In this document: positions 25,356 through 33,058 of the stretch, in pieces | How positions within the stretch are numbered: the stretch's first letter is position 1 | How the letters are laid out: each line of letters starts with the position of its first letter | Source: an uncultured bacterium | Lineage (GTDB): Bacteria > Cyanobacteriota > Vampirovibrionia > Gastranaerophilales > Gastranaerophilaceae | NCBI GenBank assembly: GCA_949293185.1 | Contig: CASFCQ010000013.1 | Location: 1 to 43,054, forward strand | DNA length: 43,054 nt | Direction: 5' to 3' | Made by a program: the position numbers and the translations under genes | Notes under the pieces: generated by a model | What the model saw: only the letters and a program-made list of their open reading frames with translations | What the model was told of the DNA's origin: nothing | Database searches by the model: none

Positions 25356-25398
25356 AATTACCCTCAAATGCATTATAACCGGGCATTTGGGGGTAATT
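25356..25398. repeat. Strong hairpin downstream of glmU
   Basis: AATTACCCTCAAATGC (25356-25371) pairs over all 16 bases with GCATTTGGGGGTAATT (25383-25398), with a single T-G wobble and an 11-base loop. No T-run follows. It may act as a 3' end or processing signal for glmU mRNA. Confidence 0.65.
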
Positions 25399-25926
25399 CA
25401 TAAATGTCAATTATACATTTGTTTCTTATTTTTAGAACTTGACATTTTTAAAACCATAAAAATAATTACAAAAGATTAACGCAAATTATTTTTATAAACA
25501 AAGAGCTAATACACTATTGTCCATGGTTTCAAGTCTTTTTTAAGAATTATAAAAAAAATAATGTAAAATTTTTTGTAAACACTAAAAAATAGCGGTTTTA
25601 CTGGTTTTAGCGCACTGCTACATGAGTAAAATTGTAAAATAAAAAGCATGGAAGAAATAAAAATTGCCCATGCGTTCAAAATTTGTTTTAATATAGATTA
25701 TACAAGTTCGGATAACAATTAATTTTTATTTCATAAAAGAAATTTAAAATTTTTCGGGGATACGATTTATGCAAAATTTTTTTGCGTAATAAGTGTACTT
25801 TTTACCCTTAATCCGCGCTAGAGTATTAATGATACATAGATACATCATTTAATCGATAAAAAACAGTCAAAAAGAATTTATAATGATAGATGAGATTAGA
25901 ATCTGTCAATTTCGGAGGACAAAACT
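25399..25926 (+). other. Long gene-free leader region before the cobalamin adenosyltransferase gene
   Basis: About 530 very AT-rich bases. A 6-base stem GCATGG/CCATGC (25646-25651 with 25668-25673) is the only clear hairpin. I found no recognisable cobalamin riboswitch core and no credible ORF. TTATAAT just after 25877 may be a -10 box, which would give a leader of about 40 bases with GGAGG at 25914-25918. Confidence 0.4.
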
Positions 25927-26460
25927 TTGTTAGAACATGGCTATATTCAGATTTATACAGGGGACGGTAAAGGTAAAACCACAGCATCTTTAGGTTTGGC
26001 TTTGCGTGCATTGGGTCATGGATGGAAAGTTCTTGTTATCCAGTTTACAAAAGGTGACTCAGGTACAACATATGGTGAAATCGCCTCTGCCGGTCAGTTT
26101 TTACCTAATTTGGAAGTTCACCAGTTTGGTATGGACAGAGTTGTTTACAAACACAATGTTTGTATTGAAGATTACAAAGAAGCTAAAAAAGGCTGGGAAC
26201 TTGCTAAACAGGCTATTCAAAGCGGTGAATACCAGCTTATAATTTTGGACGAAATAAACATCTGTGTTGCAATGAATATGATCAAAGTTTCAGATGTTAA
26301 AGAAGTATTAATGAATAAACCGGAAAGCCTTGAAATTGTATTAACAGGCAGATATGCACATCCAGAGCTTGTTGCAATGGCTCATCTGGTTACAGAAATG
26401 AAGCCTATTAAACACTACTTTGATATGGGTGTTATGGCAAGACAAGGTATCGAATATTAA
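25927..26460 (+). CDS. cobO: Cob(I)yrinic acid a,c-diamide adenosyltransferase (corrinoid adenosyltransferase, BtuR/CobO type)
   Basis: A 177-residue P-loop enzyme that transfers the adenosyl group of ATP to reduced corrinoids. The Walker A loop is GDGKGKTT (11-18), the family form, followed by ASLGLALRALGHGWKVLVIQ. LIILDEIN is the Walker B region and LTGRYAHPEL the conserved C-terminal motif. The start is TTG with GGAGG nine bases upstream. An intrinsic terminator separates it from the corrinoid iron-sulfur protein genes, so the two units are adjacent but probably transcribed separately. Their proximity suggests that this organism salvages and uses corrinoids. Confidence 0.93.
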   Translation: MLEHGYIQIYTGDGKGKTTASLGLALRALGHGWKVLVIQFTKGDSGTTYGEIASAGQFLPNLEVHQFGMDRVVYKHNVCIEDYKEAKKGWELAKQAIQSGEYQLIILDEINICVAMNMIKVSDVKEVLMNKPESLEIVLTGRYAHPELVAMAHLVTEMKPIKHYFDMGVMARQGIEY

Positions 26461-26506
26461 CGCACTAATTAATTAGGCGTAAATATACGGAGAAATGGGG
26501 AAATAC

Positions 26507-26540
26507 GGGAGGTTTGTTTAATAACAACTCCCTTTTTTTT
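26507..26540 (+). terminator. Intrinsic terminator after cobO
   Basis: GGGAG (26507-26511) pairs with CTCCC (26528-26532), TTGTT pairs with AACAA inside after a small bulge, and eight T follow (26533-26540). Confidence 0.8.
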
Positions 26541-26546
26541 ATTAAA

Positions 26547-26575
26547 TTGACAAGCTGACATTTAATTTTTAAGAT
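26547..26575 (+). promoter_or_regulatory. Promoter of acsDC with start codon at the expected transcription start
   Basis: A consensus -35 TTGACA (26547-26552), a 17-base spacer and TAAGAT (26570-26575), then seven bases to the acsD ATG at 26583. No Shine-Dalgarno sequence lies between. This is the best-formed of the leaderless candidates. Confidence 0.65.
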
Positions 26576-26582
26576 AAAACCT

Positions 26583-27491
26583 ATGAACAAATCAGATATA
26601 CATTTTGCGATTAAAGAAAAAATAAGAGAAACAAAACTCGTAAATTTAAAAATAGGCGGAGTCTCTGCACGCTCTTTTATGGAAGAAAATGAAAATAATG
26701 CACAACCGCTTATTGCAATAGAAATTCCATATATTTTAGACAACACATATCCTGAAGTCTTAAAAGAGCAATGGGACTGCTTAACTCAGGAACAAATGCT
26801 GACTAAGGCAGATAAATCAAATGCTGATATAATTTCTATAAAATTTAATCTTACGGAAGAAAACATAGATAACAATATTGAAAAAATAAAAGATTTTTTA
26901 AAAAACAAAGTATCAAAACTTACAAAACCTTTTATACTGAGGGGCGCTAATAATGACCCTGTTGATTTAAAGCTTTTGCCGATACTTGCAGAATTTGCCC
27001 CGAAAGAATGCATTATATCTTTTGCACAGGAAAGCACTTATGAACAAATTGTTCCGGCAGCGGCAAAATACAATCATATTCTTGTTCTTCGCAGTCCGAT
27101 TGATATAAATCTTGCGAAAGAATTAAACATTCTTTCTATAGATAAGGGAATGCAGCCTGACAGAATCCTTATTGACCCTGATATGGGCGGGCTAGGATAC
27201 GGACTGGACTATGGTTACAGCATTATCGAAAAAATCAGGCAGGCAGCTTTTGACGGAGATACAATGCTTAATATGCCAATCATCGCCTTTATAGGCGAAG
27301 AATCATACAGAGCCAAAGAAGCTAAATCTGATACATTCTGCGAACAATGGGGCGACTACAAAGAAAGAGCTGCAATGTGGGAAATATCAGGAGCTTCCGC
27401 TATGATTAGCGCAGGAGCTGATATTGTTGTGTTGTGGAATCCGACAAGCGTTGAAGCAATGCAGAAAGTATTAAAGGGAGAAAAAAGCTAA
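26583..27491 (+). CDS. acsD: Corrinoid iron-sulfur protein small subunit (acetyl-CoA decarbonylase/synthase delta type)
   Basis: A 302-residue TIM-barrel protein of the CdhD/AcsD family. Family marks include the opening VNLKIGGVSARSFM, the central LIDPDMGGLGYGLDYGYSII stretch and late sections MPIIAFIGEESYRAKEAK and CEQWGDYKERAAMWE. In acetogens and methanogens it pairs with AcsC to form the protein that carries a methyl group on cobalamin between methyl-tetrahydrofolate and acetyl-CoA synthase. Its stop overlaps the acsC start (TAATG), so the subunits are made together. No CO dehydrogenase, acetyl-CoA synthase or AcsE methyltransferase gene is in the window. Confidence 0.88.
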   Translation: MNKSDIHFAIKEKIRETKLVNLKIGGVSARSFMEENENNAQPLIAIEIPYILDNTYPEVLKEQWDCLTQEQMLTKADKSNADIISIKFNLTEENIDNNIEKIKDFLKNKVSKLTKPFILRGANNDPVDLKLLPILAEFAPKECIISFAQESTYEQIVPAAAKYNHILVLRSPIDINLAKELNILSIDKGMQPDRILIDPDMGGLGYGLDYGYSIIEKIRQAAFDGDTMLNMPIIAFIGEESYRAKEAKSDTFCEQWGDYKERAAMWEISGASAMISAGADIVVLWNPTSVEAMQKVLKGEKS

Positions 27492-28705
27492 TGAACCTTA
27501 CAGGTATGCAAATTTTTAAATATCTGCCGGGTGCCAAAAAAGCAGAAGGAACAAACTGCAAACAATGCGGCTGCCCGACCTGCATGGCTTATGCACTAAA
27601 ACTTGCCAAAAAACAGGCAAATATAGAACAATGCCCGCATATACCGCAGGAGCTTAAAGAAAAATTTGCGCAATCTTCAAAAATACAACAGCACGAAATA
27701 AAACTTTCGGAAACGCTGATAACCGGCGGCGAAAATGTTATGTACCGTCACGACAAAACCTTTGTTAACCGTACGGTAATCGCAATTGCTCTTGATTCTG
27801 ACGACAAAGACTTTGACAAAAAACTTGAGCAAATTTCACACTACGAAATTGAACGCATCGGCGAAAAATTTAAAGTTGACGCTGTTTACCTCACAGGCAG
27901 CAATATTGAAAACGCGGCTCAAAAAATAGAATCCGCAGGCATTGCGGTAATTTCCAAAATATCACCGTACAAAATTGTGAGTGCAGCTGATTTTGAATCA
28001 CTGGAAAAAGCATCAATGCAGGCTCTTGAACAGGGTGAAAAAGATATCATACTGGAGCTTGAGTACAAAAAAAATCAATTAAAAAATATTGTACAGGAGC
28101 TTACGTTTATAAGGCGTGCCGCTATAATAAAACGCCATGAGCCTTTGACATACCCAGTTATGGTAAAACTGCCTTCTGATATGGATATTTTTCAGTTGAG
28201 TGCAGCAGCATCGATTTTGTTGTGCAGATATGCCAATATCATTGTACTGCCGGTGTTTGACAGAGCACTTTTATCAACAATATTCACTTTAAGACAAAAT
28301 ATTTACACAAACCCGCAAAAACCTCTGCAGGTAGAAGCCAAAGTATATGAATTCAATGAGCCTGATAAAAATGCGCCCATACTTTTAACAACAAACTTTG
28401 CACTAACCTATTTTGCTGTTGCAGGAGAATTAGAATCACTGCCGTTCGGTTCATATCTTGTCGTTACTCCTTCTGACGGGATGAGCGTACTAACAGCCTG
28501 GTCGGCTGACAAGTTTACGGCGGAGCTGGTTGCCCGCTCCGTTAAGAATTTCGGGCTTGCCCAAAAAGTTGATACTAGAAAAATTATTATCCCCGGACTT
28601 TTAGCCCACATGAAAGACGAGCTGCAAGAAGCAATGCCGGAATGGCAGATTATAACAGGGACTATAGAAGCCTGCCAGATTCCGGAATTTTTAAAACAAG
28701 GATAA
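27491..28705 (+). CDS. acsC: Corrinoid iron-sulfur protein large subunit (acetyl-CoA decarbonylase/synthase gamma type)
   Basis: A 404-residue protein. The N-terminal 4Fe-4S motif has C23, C26, C31 and C48 (NCKQCGCPTC, then QCPHI), as in AcsC/CdhE, where the cluster reduces the corrinoid. A TIM barrel follows (about 90-270), and the C-terminal domain (about 290-400) contains TTNFALTYFAVAGELE and FGSYLVVTPSDGMSVLTAWS, resembling the corrinoid-binding region. It is somewhat shorter than the about 440 residues usual for AcsC. It is translationally coupled to acsD. With no other Wood-Ljungdahl gene nearby it probably serves as a stand-alone methyl carrier; that role is inference. Confidence 0.88.
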   Translation: MNLTGMQIFKYLPGAKKAEGTNCKQCGCPTCMAYALKLAKKQANIEQCPHIPQELKEKFAQSSKIQQHEIKLSETLITGGENVMYRHDKTFVNRTVIAIALDSDDKDFDKKLEQISHYEIERIGEKFKVDAVYLTGSNIENAAQKIESAGIAVISKISPYKIVSAADFESLEKASMQALEQGEKDIILELEYKKNQLKNIVQELTFIRRAAIIKRHEPLTYPVMVKLPSDMDIFQLSAAASILLCRYANIIVLPVFDRALLSTIFTLRQNIYTNPQKPLQVEAKVYEFNEPDKNAPILLTTNFALTYFAVAGELESLPFGSYLVVTPSDGMSVLTAWSADKFTAELVARSVKNFGLAQKVDTRKIIIPGLLAHMKDELQEAMPEWQIITGTIEACQIPEFLKQG

Positions 28706-28716
28706 AATTATTAAAG

Positions 28717-28745
28717 AAAAGGCAAGATATAAAGTCTTGCCTTTT
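28717..28745. terminator. Terminator after acsC
   Basis: AAAAGGCAAGA (28717-28727) pairs perfectly with TCTTGCCTTTT (28735-28745), with A- and T-runs at the base. It lies between convergent acsC and the Gln-rich protein gene and may act in both directions. Confidence 0.8.
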
Positions 28746-28786
28746 GTAATAGATGATGTATATAGTTAAGTTTAATTGTATTTTGA

Positions 28787-30652
28787 TTAGTACATTGGAG
28801 GATAAGGAGAAACATATAAGTCTTCAAATCCTAAACCTGAACCCATAGGAGGCTGGGCTGTCATTGTTGAATACATGCCTGCAGCATATGGATTAGTTGC
28901 ATATTGCTGTTGAGTTTGTTGAGAAGAAAGAAACTCATCTGCATTGTTTAATGCCTGCTGGCTGCTGTTCATTGCGTTTATGTAATCCTGCATAGCCTGT
29001 GCTGATTCAAAACCGTATTGTTGTGCATACAAATCAGCTTCGCTCAATTGCTGTCCGTCGACCTGTGCTGACTGATTTGCAAGGTAATAAGAACCGTAAG
29101 CCAACCCTACTTTAGGTAAGTGTTTTTGTGCAGCGACCAGATAGTTTGCATTTCTCAGGATTTGTTTGTCTATAATTGAAGCATAAGTTGATTTTGGAGT
29201 GCTGTTAGCTGCGCTTGCCGCAAGTTTTTCATCATATATTGCAACACCTCTAGTTCTTACCCCGGGTTCTTGTATATGATGTTGAGCCATTTCAACATAA
29301 CCTTGTCTTTTTAACCCGTTTAAGAGTTTTGTCTCTGCATTAATTTCTGCTTTGAGTGCTGCTTTTTGGCTTTCCGGTGCTGTTTTTAATTGTTCTTTTA
29401 AAGATTTAATGTAATTTTCTTTAGCAGCCACATTTTTGTTAAAGATTAATTCATATTTAGTATCAATTATTTCTGCTATTTTGTTTAATTGTTCTCTTTG
29501 TGCTGTCAATTTTGCTTTGTCAGCGGCAGATACTGCTGGATCAGTAAGTTTTGCATCTACATCAGCGATTCTGTCTTCTAAAGTTTTTAATGCCTTATTT
29601 TTACCGTCATTAACATTTAATCTTATTTCATTAATTAACTTTTCATTGTTGAGCTTTGTAATTTGCTCGTTTATTTGTGCAACTCGTTTTGCATCGGTAG
29701 TTGTTGCAAGTTCGTCATTCAATTTTTGAAGCTTAGCATCAATATCATTTATGTTTTTGTTGAACTTTTTGTCCATTGCATCGGTATAGTTTTTGTGAGC
29801 GTTTTTGTAAGAGAATGCCTGCTGCATATTAGGCTTAACAGTATTATTGTAGTAACTGCGTACTGCTCTTGCAGACTGCATAGGATGTAAAACTGCTGCT
29901 TTAGTACCTTTAGCTATGCCTGTACCGGCTATTTTAAAGCAATCACGTGTTGCTTTTAATGAACTTGTAATTGCATTACCCTTAGGTACAGGAGCTCCTG
30001 CTGCTTTTAGTGCACCTTTTGCACCGGCTACAGAACCTACTAATGCTGTTGTTCCTGAACCGATTTCCTGCCAGGCGGCTTCTGCCTCTGCATCTGTTTT
30101 TGCAGTAGCGGCTTTGTAAACGCCTTTACCTGTCTGTACAGCAGCTACTGTAGCACCTGCTGCAACTAAGAACGGAGTAGCAGCACCGCCTGTTGCTACT
30201 GTCAGGGCAACTGCGCCTGCGGCGACACCTACAGTTGTAAGTGTACGTTTCCAGCTAAATTTGCCGTTTTCATCGCAGACCATTCCTTTAAAGAAGTTGC
30301 CGACACCTTTAAAGAAATTTTTCACTTTTTTACCTGCGCTGATTTTTCCGTCGTCTTTGCCGTCTCCGTTTGTAACTTGAGGAGCTGCAACTGTTTGCTG
30401 CTGGGTTGTTTGAACTGTATCAACGGGTGCTTGGGTTTGAGTTTGAGCTGTAGTTTGAGCATACTGATTTTGCAATGCAGCTTGTTGCTGCTGTTGCAAT
30501 TGCTGCTGCTGTTGAAGCAGCTGCATTCTCTGCTCATATTGTGCCTGCTGCATCTGTTGGGCTTGCTGCATTGATTGCATCAAATACATCCAGTACAAAT
30601 TATTTTGATAATTTGCCGGCAATCCAGCGCCAAAACTCATTCCGTATCCCAT
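28787..30652 (-). CDS. Large Gln/Ala-rich protein with central hydrophobic glycine-rich block and coiled coil
   Basis: A 621-residue protein I cannot assign. The start is taken at the ATG at 30652 (MGYGMSFGAGLPANYQNN), with GAAAGG seven bases upstream; the frame extends 63 codons further but that part is not protein-like. Order: Gln-rich helix (about 25-100: MQQAQQMQQAQYEQRMQLLQ), a short link (KNFFKGVGNFFKGM), a Gly/Ala/Val/Thr-rich hydrophobic block (about 132-205: VGVAAGAVALTVATGGAATP), an Ala-rich helix, a long charged coiled coil (about 270-480) and a Gln/Tyr-rich C-terminus (QQALNNADEFLSSQQTQQQY). It has no signal peptide. The layout recalls secreted or membrane-inserting proteins with glycine-zipper segments, but that is speculative. 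Confidence 0.7.
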   Translation of the reverse strand: MGYGMSFGAGLPANYQNNLYWMYLMQSMQQAQQMQQAQYEQRMQLLQQQQQLQQQQQAALQNQYAQTTAQTQTQAPVDTVQTTQQQTVAAPQVTNGDGKDDGKISAGKKVKNFFKGVGNFFKGMVCDENGKFSWKRTLTTVGVAAGAVALTVATGGAATPFLVAAGATVAAVQTGKGVYKAATAKTDAEAEAAWQEIGSGTTALVGSVAGAKGALKAAGAPVPKGNAITSSLKATRDCFKIAGTGIAKGTKAAVLHPMQSARAVRSYYNNTVKPNMQQAFSYKNAHKNYTDAMDKKFNKNINDIDAKLQKLNDELATTTDAKRVAQINEQITKLNNEKLINEIRLNVNDGKNKALKTLEDRIADVDAKLTDPAVSAADKAKLTAQREQLNKIAEIIDTKYELIFNKNVAAKENYIKSLKEQLKTAPESQKAALKAEINAETKLLNGLKRQGYVEMAQHHIQEPGVRTRGVAIYDEKLAASAANSTPKSTYASIIDKQILRNANYLVAAQKHLPKVGLAYGSYYLANQSAQVDGQQLSEADLYAQQYGFESAQAMQDYINAMNSSQQALNNADEFLSSQQTQQQYATNPYAAGMYSTMTAQPPMGSGLGFEDLYVSPYPPMY

Positions 30653-30860
30653 ATAATACCTTTCTCTAAATAATAAATTCCCGTATAAATATAATCTCTT
30701 AAATTCCCTTATTAAAATAAAGTCTTTTTTGCTGCAAAAATTGACTTTAACAATAAAAATATTAAGAAATATTACAAATTTTTCAAACAAAGAATATAAA
30801 GACAAAAACTCATATGTAACATTATTATAAAAATTGCACAAAATGATATAGAAAATATAA

Positions 30861-30922
30861 CCTTTTGATGTATAATATTATGGTAAATGTTGCTACACAC
30901 AGATAGGGAAATCATCAAAAGG
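30861..30922 (+). promoter_or_regulatory. Inverted repeat spanning the promoter and ribosome binding site of the RHH gene
   Basis: CCTTTTGATG (30861-30870) and CATCAAAAGG (30913-30922) are perfect complements. The left arm abuts a TATAAT at 30871-30876, and the right arm contains the first part of the AAAGGAG ribosome binding site for the ATG at 30930. Because the left arm precedes the predicted transcription start, a pair of DNA operator half-sites is likelier than an RNA hairpin. Autoregulation by the RHH protein would be typical of that family. Confidence 0.55.
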
Positions 30923-30929
30923 AGAAAAT

Positions 30930-31118
30930 ATGGCAAGAATTCTGGTATCAATGCCCGATGAATTTTTAAACAAAATTGACCAGGTAGCTGACAGTGAACA
31001 AAGAACAAGAAGCGAACTCGTCAGAGAAGCTTTAAGAAGTTATATAAAACGCACAAAACTGCCCAGTCCGCAAAAAGCTTTGAGCAATGCAAAAATCCTT
31101 GAAGAAATTTTAGACTAA
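30930..31118 (+). CDS. Ribbon-helix-helix (CopG/Arc-type) DNA-binding protein
   Basis: A 62-residue protein with the ribbon-helix-helix pattern: a beta strand ARILVSMPDEFLNKIDQVAD (2-21), then RTRSELVREALRSYIKRTK (25-43), where SELVREAL is the classic second-helix stretch. Such proteins bind DNA as dimers through the N-terminal strand; many are antitoxins or autoregulators. No toxin gene follows: the next gene, two bases downstream, is a CMP-sugar synthetase. A regulator of this small operon is therefore more likely than a toxin-antitoxin pair. A perfect inverted repeat flanks its own promoter. Confidence 0.85.
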   Translation: MARILVSMPDEFLNKIDQVADSEQRTRSELVREALRSYIKRTKLPSPQKALSNAKILEEILD

Positions 31119-31120
31119 AA

Positions 31121-31840
31121 ATGGAAATACTCGCAATTATACCTGTAAGAGGCGGTTCTAAGGGTATACCAGGTAAAAACATAAAACTTCTGGCAAATCG
31201 TCCGCTTGTTGCTTATTCCATAGATGCAGCAAAAGGCTCAAAATATGTGACAAGAACTGTTGTTTCTACAGAAAGCCGACAAATAAAGCAAGTTGTACAA
31301 GACCTAGGTGCAGAAGTTATAGACAGACCGCAAGAACTTGCTCAGGATGAGACAAAAACCGCACCGGTTTTACTTCATGTTTTAGATTATTTAAAGCAAA
31401 ACGAGGATTACGAACCCGATATTGTTGTTTTACTGCAGGCAACCTGCCCGTTAAGAGATTCAAAGGAACTTGACGGGGCGTTTGAGCTGTTTTCTGAAAA
31501 ACAAATAAGCGGCTGCGACTCTGTTTTTGCAGGAAAAATGCTCGGCACAACCCACGCAAAATGGAGACAAAATCCGGACACAGGGGAGTACGAATGTCTT
31601 TATGACTACAGAAACCGTCCCAGACGCCAGGATAAAGACAAGCATTTTCCGATGCTTAGAGAAACCGGAGCAACTTACATAATCAAAACAGATGTTATGA
31701 AAGAGGTTAAAGACTTTATCGGTAAAAAACCAGAAGTATATTTCGGCGGAACATGTGTTGATATAGATACAGTACAGGATTTTGAAACTGCGGCTGAGAT
31801 AATTGAACAAAGACGCGCGAAACCAAACGGAAGCAAATAA
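31121..31840 (+). CDS. CMP-sugar synthetase (acylneuraminate cytidylyltransferase family)
   Basis: A 239-residue enzyme of the NeuA/PseF/KdsB-like cytidylyltransferase family. The nucleotide-binding motif is IIPVRGGSKGIPGKNI (6-21), followed by LLQATCPLRDSKELDGAF and the late motif GGTCVDIDTVQDFETA with metal-binding aspartates. It couples CTP to a nonulosonic acid such as sialic, pseudaminic or legionaminic acid for surface glycans or flagellin. The sugar cannot be decided because no NeuB- or PseB-like gene is present. It is tightly packed with the RHH gene (2 bases) and overlaps the DUF721 gene (TAATG). Confidence 0.85.
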   Translation: MEILAIIPVRGGSKGIPGKNIKLLANRPLVAYSIDAAKGSKYVTRTVVSTESRQIKQVVQDLGAEVIDRPQELAQDETKTAPVLLHVLDYLKQNEDYEPDIVVLLQATCPLRDSKELDGAFELFSEKQISGCDSVFAGKMLGTTHAKWRQNPDTGEYECLYDYRNRPRRQDKDKHFPMLRETGATYIIKTDVMKEVKDFIGKKPEVYFGGTCVDIDTVQDFETAAEIIEQRRAKPNGSK

Positions 31841-32412
31841 TGGATAAAAACAAAGAAATTTTGTACTCAGATTTTACAAGTCTTGGCAATGTAATGTCCT
31901 CTGTTTTACAAAATCCAAATCTAAAACAGGGGATAAAAAAGGCATCTTTATTTAAATTCTGGTCAAAAGTTGCCGGCAAAAAATTCGAAAAATATTCAAA
32001 ACCCGACTCAATAACACCTGCCAATGTACTTATAGTTGCTTGTGCAAATGCTGCTGTCAGTTCGGAATTGACAATATTTAAGCAAGATATATTAAAAAAA
32101 ATAAAAGTCTATGCAGCGCCTCTTGGTATAGAAATTTCTGACATAAATTTTTCGCATAAAATTTGGAACTCCCGCTCCAAAGAAGAATATACGGAATATC
32201 AAGAACCGGCGAACCCTTACAAAAGAGATTTAACAAACTTTAATCCTGATACAATAGAGCTTGATCCTAAAGAGGTGGAGGCAATAAAAAAGAGTGTTGA
32301 AAACAATAAATTTGCGACACCTGAGCAGAGAAAAAAGATGTTCGATGCAATTATTCTTGACTTAAAAGTCCAAAAATACGACAAAGAAAGAAAAAACAGA
32401 CCTACCCCATAG
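31840..32412 (+). CDS. DUF721 protein (possible DciA-like helicase loader)
   Basis: A 190-residue protein whose first 110 residues match the DUF721 pattern: SLGNVMSSVLQNPNLKQGIK, then FKFWSKVAGKKFEKYSKP, and VLIVACANAAVSSELTIFKQ with a C-terminal KIKVYAAP strand. In many bacteria a DUF721 member (DciA) interacts with the replicative helicase DnaB. The C-terminal 80 residues are charged and unstructured-looking. Its start overlaps the stop of the CMP-sugar synthetase. Assignment as DciA is a family-level inference; the gene is not next to replication genes here. Confidence 0.75.
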   Translation: MDKNKEILYSDFTSLGNVMSSVLQNPNLKQGIKKASLFKFWSKVAGKKFEKYSKPDSITPANVLIVACANAAVSSELTIFKQDILKKIKVYAAPLGIEISDINFSHKIWNSRSKEEYTEYQEPANPYKRDLTNFNPDTIELDPKEVEAIKKSVENNKFATPEQRKKMFDAIILDLKVQKYDKERKNRPTP

Positions 32413-33058
32413 AAACCCAGAGTATCTGTCTTACGGGTTTTGCAAAAAGTATGGCAAGATAGCCGAACACAAAATCATAAATCATCTTTGTGCTGCTTTG
32501 CATTGCAATCCAGTTAGAAACTTCTGAAAACGGATCGCGATGTATAATAGCCATAAGTATCAGATAAAAAACGCCAACTATATGGATTGTTAAAACACCC
32601 AGTATAGTAGCCTTTGCAACATTTACATAACTGTATTTATCTTTAAGCATAAAAGATACAATAAACACAGCAGGTATGTAAGCAAGAATATAGCCAAAGT
32701 TATACTGGAACAAATATCCTATCCCCCCGCCCAGAGCAAATATCGGGAAACATGTTAACCCCAGTAAAATATATATCATTACTGATGTAATCCCGAATCT
32801 GCAGCCTATTAACGCAGCAATAAAAAGGATTGTAGGTATTTGCGGAATATAAAGACAATGTTTGAGCTTTAAAAATCCTGGTTCAAAAGGATTCCAAGTA
32901 GCAAAAATATAATGGTTAAAGTCAAGCTGCGTAAAAGTGGAAATAATTATTAAAAAAACACACCATCCCATAACAACAAGTGTTCCAAGCGTTATACGAA
33001 GTTTTTTATTTTCTGAATTAAAAGTATCCAGTTCTTCTTTCAAACGTTTTGTGTTCAT
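32402..33058 (-). CDS. bioY: Biotin transporter BioY (ECF S component)
   Basis: A 218-residue membrane protein with about six helices. Family marks include IPQIPTILFIAALIGCRFG, ILLGLTCFPIFALGGGIGYL and YIPAVFIVSFML, the glycine-rich region being typical of BioY. BioY is the substrate-binding S component of an ECF transporter; the EcfA and EcfT energy module is not encoded nearby, as is usual when it is shared, and solitary BioY may also work alone. Its ATG overlaps the rimI stop (ATGA), so it is co-translated with rimI. It has a soluble N-terminal extension of about 20 residues and converges with the DUF721 gene with an 11-base overlap. Confidence 0.85.
   Translation of the reverse strand: MNTKRLKEELDTFNSENKKLRITLGTLVVMGWCVFLIIISTFTQLDFNHYIFATWNPFEPGFLKLKHCLYIPQIPTILFIAALIGCRFGITSVMIYILLGLTCFPIFALGGGIGYLFQYNFGYILAYIPAVFIVSFMLKDKYSYVNVAKATILGVLTIHIVGVFYLILMAIIHRDPFSEVSNWIAMQSSTKMIYDFVFGYLAILFAKPVRQILWVSMG

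Noticed and set aside
25399-25926. Cobalamin riboswitch upstream of cobO
   Set aside because: The conserved B12-box and core sequence blocks are not visible; the region is AT-rich with only small hairpins.
29436-29890. Plus-strand ORFs opposite the Gln-rich gene
   Set aside because: They are shadow frames of a long compositionally biased minus-strand gene, and no ribosome binding sites or domains support them.
30653-30841. 63-codon N-terminal extension of the Gln-rich protein
   Set aside because: The extension is AT-rich chance translation; the ATG at 30652 has a good ribosome binding site and starts the compositionally consistent protein.
30930-31118. Toxin-antitoxin module with the RHH protein as antitoxin
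   Set aside because: The adjacent genes are a CMP-sugar synthetase and a DUF721 protein; no toxin-like gene is present on either side.
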